A stretch of DNA of 12,856 bases from Anaerolineales bacterium. Lineage in GTDB: Bacteria > Chloroflexota > Anaerolineae > Epilineales > JAANWY01. The notes beneath the pieces were generated by a model, which made no database searches, was not told the DNA's origin, and saw only the letters and a list, made by a program, of their open reading frames with translations. Both the position numbers and the translations under genes were made by a program. The stretch is from contig JAANWY010000180.1 of assembly GCA_018263655.1 (NCBI GenBank), forward strand, positions 1 through 12,856, written 5' to 3'. Shown here piece after piece: positions 1-8,236 of this stretch; the stretch's first letter is position 1; each line of letters begins with the position of its first letter.

Positions 1-16
1 GGGGGCGGCCGCCCCC
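1..16. repeat. Perfect GC-only palindrome at window edge
   Basis: The first 16 bases, GGGGGCGGCCGCCCCC, are their own reverse complement. As RNA they could form a 6-bp GC stem with a GGCC loop. A run of five T lies at 27-31, about ten bases further on. This could be the tail of a terminator for a gene left of the window, but the T-run is rather far away and the upstream sequence is cut off, so the role is uncertain. Confidence 0.4.
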
Positions 17-86
17 CACCGACCCCTTTTTCCGCATTCTTCAACTGTGGGGGCGATAGCCTAAGTAGTTACCATAATCATCAATC

Positions 87-93
87 AAGGAGG
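87..93 (+). promoter_or_regulatory. Strong ribosome binding site of the substrate-binding protein gene
   Basis: AAGGAGG ends 8 nt before the ATG at 102. It is a near-perfect anti-16S match and fixes the start of the downstream lipoprotein gene. I could not pick out a convincing -35/-10 pair in the 100 bases in front of it. Confidence 0.8.
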
Positions 94-101
94 ATGAGAA
101 T

Positions 102-1919
102 ATGTTCAACCTGAGCAAGAAAGTGTTGTGGCTCGTTTTAGCTCTGACAGCAATGGGCGGCCTTATCAGCGCTTGCCAGCCCAGCGGCGTCGCTGTTGCT
201 CCTACAAGCACGCCCTTGCCCAAGCCGGCCACTCCTGAAATGGAGCCGGTCGCCGCGCCAACCGAGGCCCCTGAAGCCGGCGGCGAAAAGAACGTTTTCG
301 GCGTGACCTTGCCGCCGGATGCGGCCCCGCCAGAACAGCAATACGTTAGGTTTCTAGTTGGTCCTGGGGAGAGCTTGGATTTTCCTGTGACTGTCTACAG
401 TCGGCCTGTTCCCCCGTGGCAGACCCTGAGCACACCCCTGGTACAGCTTAACAAGAACTTCGAGCTCGAGGCCGGCGCTGCCGACTCCTGGGAGGTCGCG
501 GACGATAATGTGACCTGGACATTCCACCTGGACCCCGACCTCACCTGGAGCGATGGCGTCCCGGTGACCGCCCACGATTACGAGTGGAGCTTCCAGTACA
601 TGGCCGACCCCGAGCACGGGTATGATTTTGCCTGGTACTGGGGGTTCTCTTGCAACCCCAAGAACTGGGACAAGGTCGTCAGCGGTGAACTGCCTCTCTC
701 GGAGCTGGGCGTCAAGGCTGTTGACGACCACACCCTCCAGATTGTCACAGAGGAGCCGGCGCCGTTCACGCCGGCCACGATGATCTTCTCGCGCCCGCTG
801 GCCAAGCACCAGGTCGAGAAGCACGGCGTCTACTACAACAACGATCCCGAGACCTCGGTGTCGTCCGAGCCATGGATCCTGGAGGAATGGACTAAGGGCA
901 AGCGCATCGTCCTGGGGCCGAACCTGAACTATACTGGCAAACGCAAGCCGTTCCTGGAGCGGTTGATCTTCATTATCGGTGATCCGAACACGTCATTCGA
1001 CGCCTACCTGGCCGATGAAATCGAGTGGGTGAACGCATTCTTCTCGCCGGCTGATCTGGACTTCATCGCGAGCGATCCTGAACTCCAGAAGCAATACTAC
1101 CCCGGCTTTGGCGATTTCCGCACCCACTATGCCTTCTTCGACACCTACAACCCGCCCTTCGATGATGTGAAGGTGCGCCAGGCCTTTGCCCACGCCATTG
1201 ACCGCCAGGCATTGGTGGACAACGTCATCAAAGTCCAGGGGCAGCCAGCCTACGGTATGCTCATGCCCGGCTACCCCGATGCTGTTGACCCGGAAGAGCT
1301 AAGACAGTATCAGGGGTTCGATCCGGAACTGGCCCGCCAGTTGTTGGCCGACGCCGGCTATCCGGGCGGCGAGGGTTTCCCCAAGCTAACCCTCTGGCTA
1401 CGCCAGCCAAAAGCAGTGGAGCAGGCCGTCGGCAACGCCACAGCGGCCATGATCAAGGAAAACCTGGGCATCGAGGTCGAGGTGACCACCAAGGAGCAGA
1501 AGATCTTCATGGACAAGATGAACGCCCATGAGATCACCATCGGCGAGGTCTCCTACGGCATGGACTACTTCGACGCCTCGAATCTGATGGGTATCTGGAA
1601 GTCCGGCGGTCGTCACGCCTGGACCAACGAGAGGTTAGATGAGTTGGTCACGGAGGCGGCGGCTCTTATGGGCGACCCAGAGACGAGGCACGAGATGTTC
1701 GTCGAAACTCAGCACATCCTATCTGAGGATGTGGGGGGCATCTTCCTATGGCACGAGACCCCAGCCGACATGTGGAAGCCCTACATCAAGGGCGAACAGT
1801 TGGAACCCGACAAGTTCGGCGTTGCAGCCTGCCACTGGCCGTGCTTCGAAAGCATCGCCGTCACGTCCTACTCTGTCTACGTCACTGAGGATGTGGCCAA
1901 CTACCCGCGCGGCAAGTAG
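102..1919 (+). CDS. ABC transporter substrate-binding lipoprotein, family 5 (peptide/oligopeptide type)
   Basis: This 605-residue exported solute-binding protein resembles the SBP_bac_5 (OppA/DppA-like) family, which captures peptides, nickel or sugars outside the cytoplasmic membrane and hands them to an ABC permease. The N-terminus has a basic stretch (NLSKK), a hydrophobic helix and a lipobox LISAC, so Cys25 should be lipidated. A Pro/Thr/Ala/Glu-rich tether of about 45 residues follows. Family hallmarks are visible: the early TWTFHLDPDLTWSDGVPVTA stretch (residues ~144-163), the DVKVRQAFAHAIDRQALV region (~355-372) and a C-terminal lobe ending near residue 600. The length is normal for the family. 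The start is fixed by a strong Shine-Dalgarno sequence 8 nt upstream, and a terminator follows 32 bp after the stop. No permease or ATPase gene is in the window, so it is either the last gene of a leftward operon or a stand-alone binding protein. The substrate cannot be told from sequence alone. Confidence 0.93.
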   Translation: MFNLSKKVLWLVLALTAMGGLISACQPSGVAVAPTSTPLPKPATPEMEPVAAPTEAPEAGGEKNVFGVTLPPDAAPPEQQYVRFLVGPGESLDFPVTVYSRPVPPWQTLSTPLVQLNKNFELEAGAADSWEVADDNVTWTFHLDPDLTWSDGVPVTAHDYEWSFQYMADPEHGYDFAWYWGFSCNPKNWDKVVSGELPLSELGVKAVDDHTLQIVTEEPAPFTPATMIFSRPLAKHQVEKHGVYYNNDPETSVSSEPWILEEWTKGKRIVLGPNLNYTGKRKPFLERLIFIIGDPNTSFDAYLADEIEWVNAFFSPADLDFIASDPELQKQYYPGFGDFRTHYAFFDTYNPPFDDVKVRQAFAHAIDRQALVDNVIKVQGQPAYGMLMPGYPDAVDPEELRQYQGFDPELARQLLADAGYPGGEGFPKLTLWLRQPKAVEQAVGNATAAMIKENLGIEVEVTTKEQKIFMDKMNAHEITIGEVSYGMDYFDASNLMGIWKSGGRHAWTNERLDELVTEAAALMGDPETRHEMFVETQHILSEDVGGIFLWHETPADMWKPYIKGEQLEPDKFGVAACHWPCFESIAVTSYSVYVTEDVANYPRGK

Positions 1920-1950
1920 GGTGTCAACTACCTGAATCGTCGCACGACCG

Positions 1951-1985
1951 GAGGGGGCGTGAGAAATCTCACGCCCCCTCTTGCT
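1951..1985 (+). terminator. Rho-independent terminator after the substrate-binding protein gene
   Basis: GAGGGGGCGTGAGA (1951-1964) and TCTCACGCCCCCTC (1967-1980) are perfect reverse complements around AA; with a 4-nt AAAT loop the stem is 13 bp. A T-rich tail (TTGCTTTTTG) follows at once. It lies 32 bp after the stop codon at 1917-1919. The T-tail is only on the plus-strand side, so it should not stop the convergent minus-strand gene. Confidence 0.9.
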
Positions 1986-2352
1986 TTTTGTCGAACGACG
2001 TTGCGAGTGGGTTTGAACGAAACCTACCGGTGTGTTGTAGCGACTGATGAAGTTTAGGAAATCAAATGGGGAATTGAAGTCCGCGCACATGACAACGGAT
2101 AAGGCGGATTAACCGGATTCTTATCCGTTCAATCCTGAAAATCCGGTGTCATATGTGCTGCACCGGTTACCTGATTAAGAGGGTATCGGAGAGCTGCTCC
2201 CACCACCCGTCTCCAGGTGCGTCAACGGCCCGAGGACGGGTCTCTGAGCGAGTTTTCCGGAATCTGATTAATTCTTGAACCTCCACCAATCGCTTAGGAA
2301 CGGCTGAAGCTGGCACAACCAACGCACTTTGGCCCCACTCGTCGCCAATCCC
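1986..2352. other. Non-coding spacer between convergent genes
   Basis: No credible gene is seen on either strand in these 367 bases between the plus-strand terminator and the stop codon of the large minus-strand gene. The stretch contains a nested set of inverted repeats (2094-2147) and a weak 7-bp hairpin, ACCCGTC (2205-2211) with GACGGGT (2235-2241). Neither has a T-tract on the minus-strand side, so I cannot point to a clear terminator for the large gene. Confidence 0.6.
2094..2147. repeat. Nested inverted repeats in the convergent spacer
   Basis: AACGGATAAG (2094-2103) is the exact reverse complement of CTTATCCGTT (2120-2129). ACCGGATT (2112-2119) is the exact reverse complement of AATCCGGT (2140-2147). 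The two pairs interleave, so only one hairpin at a time, or a pseudoknot, could form. GGATT/AATCC elements recur through the segment. Imperfect inverted flanks GCACATGAC (2085-2093) and GTCATATGTGC (2148-2158) bracket it. This looks like a small dispersed palindromic element rather than a terminator. Confidence 0.5.
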
Positions 2353-5300
2353 CTAGCGCATAACGGGCACCAGATACATCGATTGGGCCCGCCGGCCGAA
2401 CAACCGGCCCTTGTCCACGCTGACCGCCACATTGCCGGCACGATCGACGGCTTGGATCACGTAATCCAGCGTGTCGGGCGAGAACCCCGTCAAGAGAGCC
2501 ATCCACGAGAATCCATCGACGAGTTGGAGATCCTTCACGTCCCACTCGCCATCGCCCGTCGTGTACGCGAGCACGACGCGCTCGATCCCATTCGGGTCTG
2601 TTACATCGACCCAGACCTCTGCGCGATCCTCGAACCTCTTTTCGTAACGCACGCGCCAGATCGTAGGCTGCGTCCAATCGGGCGATGTCGAATAGTACAA
2701 ATCATAAGTCACAGCCTCGTACAGTCGCTCCAGGCCGTAAGCCGGCCCCGCCGAGAAGGGACGTGCGTTCTTGAACTGCCCGGGGACGATGACCAGTTGC
2801 TCCGATATGCCGTCGTCCGTCGAGAGGCGGTTGATGGTGTGCATGCGGGCCGGCGACCATGCGCTGAAGGGGAAGTCCGGCTCTGAACGCGTAGTGTCGG
2901 TCAGTGGGCGCGTGATCAACGGGTCGAAATCAGCAACATCGGTGTACTCGGCATCTGTGAGTACTGCCCCGTGGGCCATGATCTCCGGCTCCCGAACGCC
3001 CCAGGTGAAGCGCGGTTGAATCGGCCGGCCGGGCCGGCTGACGACGCCGTCGTCGGCCACGAAGTAGGAGCCCAGCGGGGTGTCCATACGCTTGTAGGTC
3101 GGCACGAGCCGAATACCGCGCTTCCAGAGCCGTTCACCCGCTGCTTGAATGGGGCCGGGGAAGACCTCCTTCGCGTCGTCGGCGGGAACTGCCAGTTTCG
3201 GCACGATGAGGCCCAGGCTGGGGATGCCAAAGAGGCTGGCTTCGATCATCGTCTTTTCGTGATATGGGCCGAAGCTGGCCGGAGCGGCCTCGCGCAGGAA
3301 CCGCTGCTTGGCTCGAACCAACGCGGTTCCCACAGTCGCGTCGGACGTCTGGATCAACTCTTCCGTGAAGTAGGTCATTAGTCGCTCGGCATAGTCGTCA
3401 GCCTGGGCGATGCCGTACCCGTAGCCGGTGTTCGCGACCGCTGAGACCCCTCGTCCGTTGAAGGCCTGGCTGAAGTCAAGCCGATCTTTGGCGCTGGCCC
3501 ACCGATCAGGCACACTCAAGCCGGCGTGAGACCCGGTCGAGAAGAACAGGGACTGCTGCAACAAGCTGCCAACTTCGGCCACGACTTCAGCCGTCAGCGG
3601 GCTGCCGGCGTCCTCGGGCGCTGCGGCCCTGTTGTGCGAGAAGCGGGCGTTGATCACATTGACGTCATGGTGTCGATTCAGCAGACCGTCGCGCAGATCA
3701 GAGCTTGTCCAACCCAGGGCCGTCATGCTCTCGACATCGATATCGGCGTCGCGCAGCAAGTCCGCGATGTGGTTGGAGCTATCGGCCAGCAAGTCGTAGC
3801 CCACGACGAGACCTTCTTGTACCGACAGAGCACCGTCCATCTCCAGGAAGGCGTCGATGGCATCGATGATTTCGTTGGGCGTCTCGACGAGCCGGCCCAC
3901 CGGGCGATCAGGTACGAACAACTTGCGGCCGCGCCACGCCAGCGGCACATCATCCACATAGAAGTCATCGGTCAGGATGTAGCCTTGCTCCAGAGAGCTG
4001 TAGAAAGGCGAATCCGGATCGGCGTCGACCTGGGAGAGGTATTCCGATTCGTTGGCGACGTTCACTTCGTCGGGTACGCGGTGGAAGGGGACGATGTCGT
4101 CGTTGCCGATGATCAACACCTGTTGGATGGTTGGGTACACCTCGCGAAGTTCGTCGATGTGGTTCTTGATCGCCGTTGTCACGCGGTTGGCAGCCGCCGG
4201 ATTGCAGGCGTCGTTGTCCCAATCATCGTAGGCTGCGGCGATATCTGAGTTGTTCTCCACGGGCTCGATGACGCCGTTCACACTCGGGTGATCGGCCAGG
4301 GCCCGAACCTGTGCCAACAACTGTTCCGCCGGCCCTGGCTGCGCGCCGTAGTACGCGTCCATGCGGCGCTTGTTGATGAGGATCAGGGTCTCTGGCGTTT
4401 CACTCGCCGTCCAGCGCGCGATGATGACGCCTGGCGAATGAGGCGGCTCGGCGACGCACTGCCGTACGTCCTCCAGAGGATCGATTTCGATGTTGAGCAC
4501 GTAGGGGCGTTCGTCGTGCTCACCGTTGTGTCCCATTACCAAAATGAAGTACCACCCAGGCTGATAGCGTGTGTTGGCTGTAACCATCTCGGACCGGAAT
4601 CCGCGGTGCAACGAAATATCGCGCACCGCCCGCGTGTCCTGCAACGCGCCGATGTCCTCCAGATCCTCAGCATCTGAAAGCTGGCCGTGCTGATCGACGT
4701 CCTCGAGGTTGGCAAGGGCAGGTATACTGGCCAGAGACCCGTTGGCGCCGGCGGGGTTACTCGACAGCGCCAGGTCGTAGTCTCCTTGCAGGCTCGACAG
4801 CGTGACGCGCAGAACCGCACGCGGGTTGCCGACGTACACCTTGAACCAGTCCAGGTCGCGCTCATGGCTGATGTACGACTCGTGGGCGCCTGACCCGATG
4901 GCGGCCGCCAGAGGCCAGATGTCGTTCGGCTCGTCGGTGTCGGTGCGACCGCCGGGGCGCGGGGTGGGCGATGGCGGGATGAAGCCGGCCGTCGGGCTGG
5001 GGCCAGGCGTATCCGTGGGCGGCGGCGTAACGGTTGGTCCTTGGGTCGCTGACGGAGACGCGGTGGCGGAGGGTGTCAGCGACGCGGTAGCCGTCGGTGT
5101 CGTGGTCGGTGTGAGCGTGCGTGTTCGCGTGGGCGTTCGTGTGAAGGTGGCCATTGGCGGCAGCGTGGTGGTAGCGGACGGCGTGACGGTCGGCGTGAGC
5201 GACGGCGTCATTGTCGACACGGGGGGCAGCGTCGGACTCGACGTCCACGTTGGTGTCGGCGACCGCGTGGACGTGGCACTCGGTGACGGCGTGAGCGTCG

Positions 5301-7176
5301 ACGTGGCGCTTGCCGGCGGCGTCACCGTGACATCCCCGACGACGAGCGAGCGCGATCCGCTGACGACAATCGGCCGGCTCAGGTTGTCCAGCGCTTCGAC
5401 CTGCCAGTGGTAGACACCGTCGTCGTAGGCTGACCGTCCGAGGGCGTCCTCGCCGGCGTAGGGCGTGTACTGTGTCGCGTCGGTCACGATCTGGTCGTAG
5501 ACGGTGAGGGTGTGAGGTGCTGAGTCAGCCGAAGAGGCCGGTCCAGTGTGCACGGTCAGCCGGTAGCGGTACGCGCCAGCCACGGGCGACCAGGAGAATG
5601 TCGGTGTGGTGGGGCGTGCAGCGCCATCGGCCGGCGTGAGGAGGTTCAGGGCCGAGCTCTTGGCGAAGGAAGAGACGTCGCTGGCCCCTAGGGGGGCATT
5701 GTCCCTATCCAGCGCTTCGATCTTCCAATAGTGTGTGCCATTGACGTAGGTGTCATGTTCGTCGGTTGCGGTGCTGTAGGGGACATAGTCTGTGTTGCCA
5801 ACCATGACGGTGTCCAGTACAGGGTCGAACGTCGTACTGTTGCTCACGACGAGCCTGGAGTGGTGAGCGCCGGCCATAGCCGTCCAGCGGAACGTTGGGT
5901 CCACAGACACAACGACGTCGATGGGTTCGAGCAGATTGATCGGCGCTGCCTTTGTGAACTGGCGTTCGCCGCTCACCACGTCTGCGCCGACCGCCCGAAT
6001 ACGCCAGTAGTAGGTGCCGTTGCCATATGTGGCGCGCTGTTGATCTTCGGCCTGAATGAGATTGCTGAAGGGCGTATAGGCACTGTAGTTAGTTTCTACA
6101 CTGTCATACAACGTATCGAATGAAGGCGAAGTCGACACCTCCAGAACGTAGCTGTCGGCTCCTTCGACTGCCTGCCACCGAAAGGCCGGGTCCTCTTCGA
6201 GGACAGCACCGTCCTCGGGCGATATCAGGGCCAGCGTTTCCACACCGCCGGGTGAGTCCAAGCTGAACGACTCCCCGCCGGCCCAGTCACCGACGAATCC
6301 TCCAGCATCCCGAGCCCGAACCCGCCAGTAGCGAGTCGATGTGCCAAAGTTCAAATCGGTGGGTGTGATGGTGTGGTTGACGGTGTCGGCTTCCCACAAT
6401 GGTGTGCCCGAGAAGTCCGAAGTGGCGGACACCTGAACGTTGTACGAGCGTGCGCCGGCCAGTCGGTCCCAGGTGAAGGTGGGCGTGGCCCCCTCCGGCC
6501 CGTTGAGGTTTTGGGGAGGCTCGATGGCGCGGGTGAAGCGCCGCGTTGCGCTAAATGGCCCTCCGGCATCGCCTGGCGACCGACCACGAACTCGCCAGTA
6601 CAGGTCGCCTACTCCGAATGGGAGAGGCGGTATGATCGATGTATCCGCCGTAGTGGCCGACCAGACGACATCGGTGAAACTCATGTCCGGGGCCACATCG
6701 ATCTGGTAGGAGAGGGCGCCGGCTGTGGACGCCCACTCGAACTGCAGTGGGTGTTCGGCGGTCAGGGTGGCATCGTCAGCCGGCGCGGTGAGGACTGGTT
6801 TGTGAAGCTCGTACGTGAATGCGCTTTGGTTCCAGCCGCTCTGATGGCCGGCCGAATCCACGGCGCGGACTTGCCACGATACTTCGCCTTGCGGGATGGC
6901 GCCGGCATCGCGGGGCGTAATAGTCGTGAAGTGGGTGGTGGCTTGCCATACGGGCGGTTCGAGCGGTATGCCGGCTTGCATACGCAGCACTTTGATGTCG
7001 TACTTTTCGGCCTCGGAGACTGGAACCCACTCAAAAGCGAGCGCCGTAACGGTCGCGCCGGGTGCAGGACTCACTAGCTCGGGTGGCTGGATCGTCTGGG
7101 TCAGGCCCGATGTGCCGAGGAATACCAGGGCCAGCAGGACAAGAATCGGCATGACGGGAGCCGGAAACCGTCTCAT
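2353..7176 (-). CDS. Giant secreted protein: six FnIII-like repeats, Thr/Pro linker, PPC-like domain, C25/caspase-like domain
   Basis: This 1607-residue protein begins with a Sec-type signal (MRRFP then a hydrophobic helix to about residue 25). Residues ~33-610 hold six repeats of roughly 90-100 residues, each opening with a P-x-(D/E)GA-type turn then F-x-W and closing with YWR(V/I)RA or HYWKIEALD, an FnIII/Ig-like pattern. Residues ~615-741 are a Thr/Pro/Ser linker. Residues ~745-895 (TDEPNDIW, then DLDWFKVYV, ending YVLNIEI) resemble a pre-peptidase C-terminal (PPC) domain. Residues ~920-1330 look like a C25 gingipain/caspase fold: a strand ETLILIN, then VLIIGNDDIVPFHRVPDE, then STGSHAG with His1217. 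The spot where C25 enzymes carry Cys reads VANTGYGYG, with no Cys, so peptidase activity is doubtful. The C-terminal ~100 residues form another Ig-like domain. No LPXTG motif or C-terminal membrane helix is seen. The start is set by GAGGAGG at 7184-7190, 7 nt before ATG. Its function is probably adhesion or surface processing; the exact role is unknown. Confidence 0.85.
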   Translation of the reverse strand: MRRFPAPVMPILVLLALVFLGTSGLTQTIQPPELVSPAPGATVTALAFEWVPVSEAEKYDIKVLRMQAGIPLEPPVWQATTHFTTITPRDAGAIPQGEVSWQVRAVDSAGHQSGWNQSAFTYELHKPVLTAPADDATLTAEHPLQFEWASTAGALSYQIDVAPDMSFTDVVWSATTADTSIIPPLPFGVGDLYWRVRGRSPGDAGGPFSATRRFTRAIEPPQNLNGPEGATPTFTWDRLAGARSYNVQVSATSDFSGTPLWEADTVNHTITPTDLNFGTSTRYWRVRARDAGGFVGDWAGGESFSLDSPGGVETLALISPEDGAVLEEDPAFRWQAVEGADSYVLEVSTSPSFDTLYDSVETNYSAYTPFSNLIQAEDQQRATYGNGTYYWRIRAVGADVVSGERQFTKAAPINLLEPIDVVVSVDPTFRWTAMAGAHHSRLVVSNSTTFDPVLDTVMVGNTDYVPYSTATDEHDTYVNGTHYWKIEALDRDNAPLGASDVSSFAKSSALNLLTPADGAARPTTPTFSWSPVAGAYRYRLTVHTGPASSADSAPHTLTVYDQIVTDATQYTPYAGEDALGRSAYDDGVYHWQVEALDNLSRPIVVSGSRSLVVGDVTVTPPASATSTLTPSPSATSTRSPTPTWTSSPTLPPVSTMTPSLTPTVTPSATTTLPPMATFTRTPTRTRTLTPTTTPTATASLTPSATASPSATQGPTVTPPPTDTPGPSPTAGFIPPSPTPRPGGRTDTDEPNDIWPLAAAIGSGAHESYISHERDLDWFKVYVGNPRAVLRVTLSSLQGDYDLALSSNPAGANGSLASIPALANLEDVDQHGQLSDAEDLEDIGALQDTRAVRDISLHRGFRSEMVTANTRYQPGWYFILVMGHNGEHDERPYVLNIEIDPLEDVRQCVAEPPHSPGVIIARWTASETPETLILINKRRMDAYYGAQPGPAEQLLAQVRALADHPSVNGVIEPVENNSDIAAAYDDWDNDACNPAAANRVTTAIKNHIDELREVYPTIQQVLIIGNDDIVPFHRVPDEVNVANESEYLSQVDADPDSPFYSSLEQGYILTDDFYVDDVPLAWRGRKLFVPDRPVGRLVETPNEIIDAIDAFLEMDGALSVQEGLVVGYDLLADSSNHIADLLRDADIDVESMTALGWTSSDLRDGLLNRHHDVNVINARFSHNRAAAPEDAGSPLTAEVVAEVGSLLQQSLFFSTGSHAGLSVPDRWASAKDRLDFSQAFNGRGVSAVANTGYGYGIAQADDYAERLMTYFTEELIQTSDATVGTALVRAKQRFLREAAPASFGPYHEKTMIEASLFGIPSLGLIVPKLAVPADDAKEVFPGPIQAAGERLWKRGIRLVPTYKRMDTPLGSYFVADDGVVSRPGRPIQPRFTWGVREPEIMAHGAVLTDAEYTDVADFDPLITRPLTDTTRSEPDFPFSAWSPARMHTINRLSTDDGISEQLVIVPGQFKNARPFSAGPAYGLERLYEAVTYDLYYSTSPDWTQPTIWRVRYEKRFEDRAEVWVDVTDPNGIERVVLAYTTGDGEWDVKDLQLVDGFSWMALLTGFSPDTLDYVIQAVDRAGNVAVSVDKGRLFGRRAQSMYLVPVMR
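4955..5330 (-). repeat. Low-complexity Thr/Pro/Ser linker coding region
   Basis: About 125 codons (residues ~615-741 of the large secreted protein) encode almost only Thr, Pro, Ser and Ala, with TPT/TPS/TAT units repeated imperfectly. On the plus strand this reads as GTC/GGT/GTG-rich sequence, which opens a spurious Val/Gly-rich reading frame. Such linkers in exported bacterial proteins usually act as flexible, possibly O-glycosylated, spacers between domains; that role is inferred here. Confidence 0.85.
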
Positions 7177-7183
7177 GTATTAT

Positions 7184-7190
7184 CCTCCTC
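7184..7190 (-). promoter_or_regulatory. Ribosome binding site of the giant secreted protein gene
   Basis: On the minus strand this reads GAGGAGG, 7 nt before the ATG at 7176. The 92-bp gap to the upstream protease gene shows no terminator, so read-through from the upstream genes is plausible, with translation starting anew from this strong site. Confidence 0.75.
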
Positions 7191-7268
7191 ACAAACAACA
7201 AGCCGTGTCACACTCTCACCCAATGATGCACCGGGGCCTGTCACGAAACTCTGAAATGGGGGCGATTT

Positions 7269-8228
7269 CTATTGGGTCAAGAGAGGCATGGCTTGACTGA
7301 TCGGGATGATGACCGTCGCCCGGTCAAGTTGCGGGTAGCCCAGAGCCTCGAGGGCGCGAGGGTCGGCAAGGAGTGCGTCGACGATGCCGATGAGTTCGCC
7401 GGCCTGGTTGATGGCCAGTCCGCCGCTTGAGCCTTCGCCGGCGTAGGCATTGGTGACGATATAGCGAAGTTCCTGCCCCGAACTCAGCAGATCGATCACG
7501 ACGCCCCCTCCCAGAGACAGTTCGCCATCGAGCTTGGCCGGGTACCCAGCTAAGTATACCGTATCCCCAATTGTGAGTCTATCAGGTTCACCGAGCGGCA
7601 TCGAGCGCAGAGGCTTCGAGTTGGTTGGTGAGAGACGCAGCAGCGCGAGATCGCGGGCCGGCAGTGCGTCGATGAGCTCGGCGGTCAGTTGTTGCGGAAG
7701 ATCCAGCTTGATCGTATCGCCCCGGAGTTGCCGTGTCAGTGGGCGCGCGATCACGTGATAGGCGGTCAGAATCGTGTCACCGTTCTGGCCGATCACGCTG
7801 CCAGTCCCTTGAAATTCAATTCCGAGGCCGGTTACAAGCAGTCGAACGGCGGCGGCCCTGGCGAGGGCCTTCGCATCGGAGGTCAGGGGCCTCGCCGGCG
7901 GGATCGTCTTCAAGTTGACGGCGCTTTGCCGAAGAAACCGAGGGAACAGAAGTGTATTACGCAGGCTGGCTGACCTGGAGCAATTTGGGATGGTCAGTTG
8001 TTGATCGATGTATATGTGGTCAACGTTGTGAATGCCGTTGACCACAGCCAGACCGGGGACGGACACGCCAAAGCGTCCTGCAATTTCCGACAATGAATCG
8101 CCCGGGCGAACAGTGTAGGTGCACGATTCGGCGTGGGCCGGCAACGCAGGGCCAGCAAGTACCGCAAGCAGTACTAATCCAGACAGTACAACCGACAACA
8201 ACCCTCGTCTATTGTGTACAATACCCAT
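7269..8228 (-). CDS. Secreted LysM-domain trypsin-like serine protease
   Basis: Using the ATG at 8228, the protein has 319 residues. A basic start (HNRR) and hydrophobic helix end in ALPAHA, a good signal-peptidase I site. One LysM domain follows (CTYTVRPGDSLSEIAGRFGV onward to QLTIPNC, residues ~36-83), a module that binds peptidoglycan or similar glycans. The rest (~140-319) is a trypsin-fold protease of the DegP/S1C type. His158 lies in ILTAYHVIA, Asp193 in ARDLALLRL and Ser268 in GEGSSGGLA, so the full catalytic triad appears present. No PDZ domain is visible. GSSGG instead of the usual GNSGG is a small departure. A TTG at 8234 could also start translation, giving two more residues; the GGAAGGG at 8240-8246 is 5 nt from the TTG and 11 nt from the ATG. 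The ligA stop lies only 2-8 nt upstream, implying one mRNA and probable translational coupling. Likely role: wall-anchored protein processing or quality control. Confidence 0.9.
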   Translation of the reverse strand: MGIVHNRRGLLSVVLSGLVLLAVLAGPALPAHAESCTYTVRPGDSLSEIAGRFGVSVPGLAVVNGIHNVDHIYIDQQLTIPNCSRSASLRNTLLFPRFLRQSAVNLKTIPPARPLTSDAKALARAAAVRLLVTGLGIEFQGTGSVIGQNGDTILTAYHVIARPLTRQLRGDTIKLDLPQQLTAELIDALPARDLALLRLSPTNSKPLRSMPLGEPDRLTIGDTVYLAGYPAKLDGELSLGGGVVIDLLSSGQELRYIVTNAYAGEGSSGGLAINQAGELIGIVDALLADPRALEALGYPQLDRATVIIPISQAMPLLTQ

Positions 8229-8236
8229 CTTCAACT

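Noticed and set aside
1639..1935. Plus-strand frame of 98 codons within the end of the substrate-binding protein gene
   Set aside because: It is an out-of-frame Ser/Arg/Thr-rich shadow of a well-supported coding sequence.
2161..2260. Possible riboswitch or structured RNA in the convergent spacer
   Set aside because: There is a 7-bp hairpin (2205-2211 with 2235-2241) but no match to any aptamer core I know, and it is downstream of both genes rather than in a leader.
2329..2886. Plus-strand open frame of 185 codons overlapping the 3' end of the large gene
   Set aside because: It is antisense to the conserved C-terminal Ig-like domain, with no recognisable motif and no Shine-Dalgarno sequence.
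3526..4248. Long plus-strand open frame (240 codons) opposite the large secreted protein
   Set aside because: It lies fully antisense to a gene with clear domains, has no ribosome site and reads as low-information His/Asp/Val/Arg-rich shadow sequence typical of GC-rich DNA.
4802..5413. Plus-strand Val/Gly-repeat protein (GVSVRVRVGV-like)
   Set aside because: It is the antisense of the Thr/Pro linker in the large secreted protein; the repetitiveness is inherited from the linker codons.
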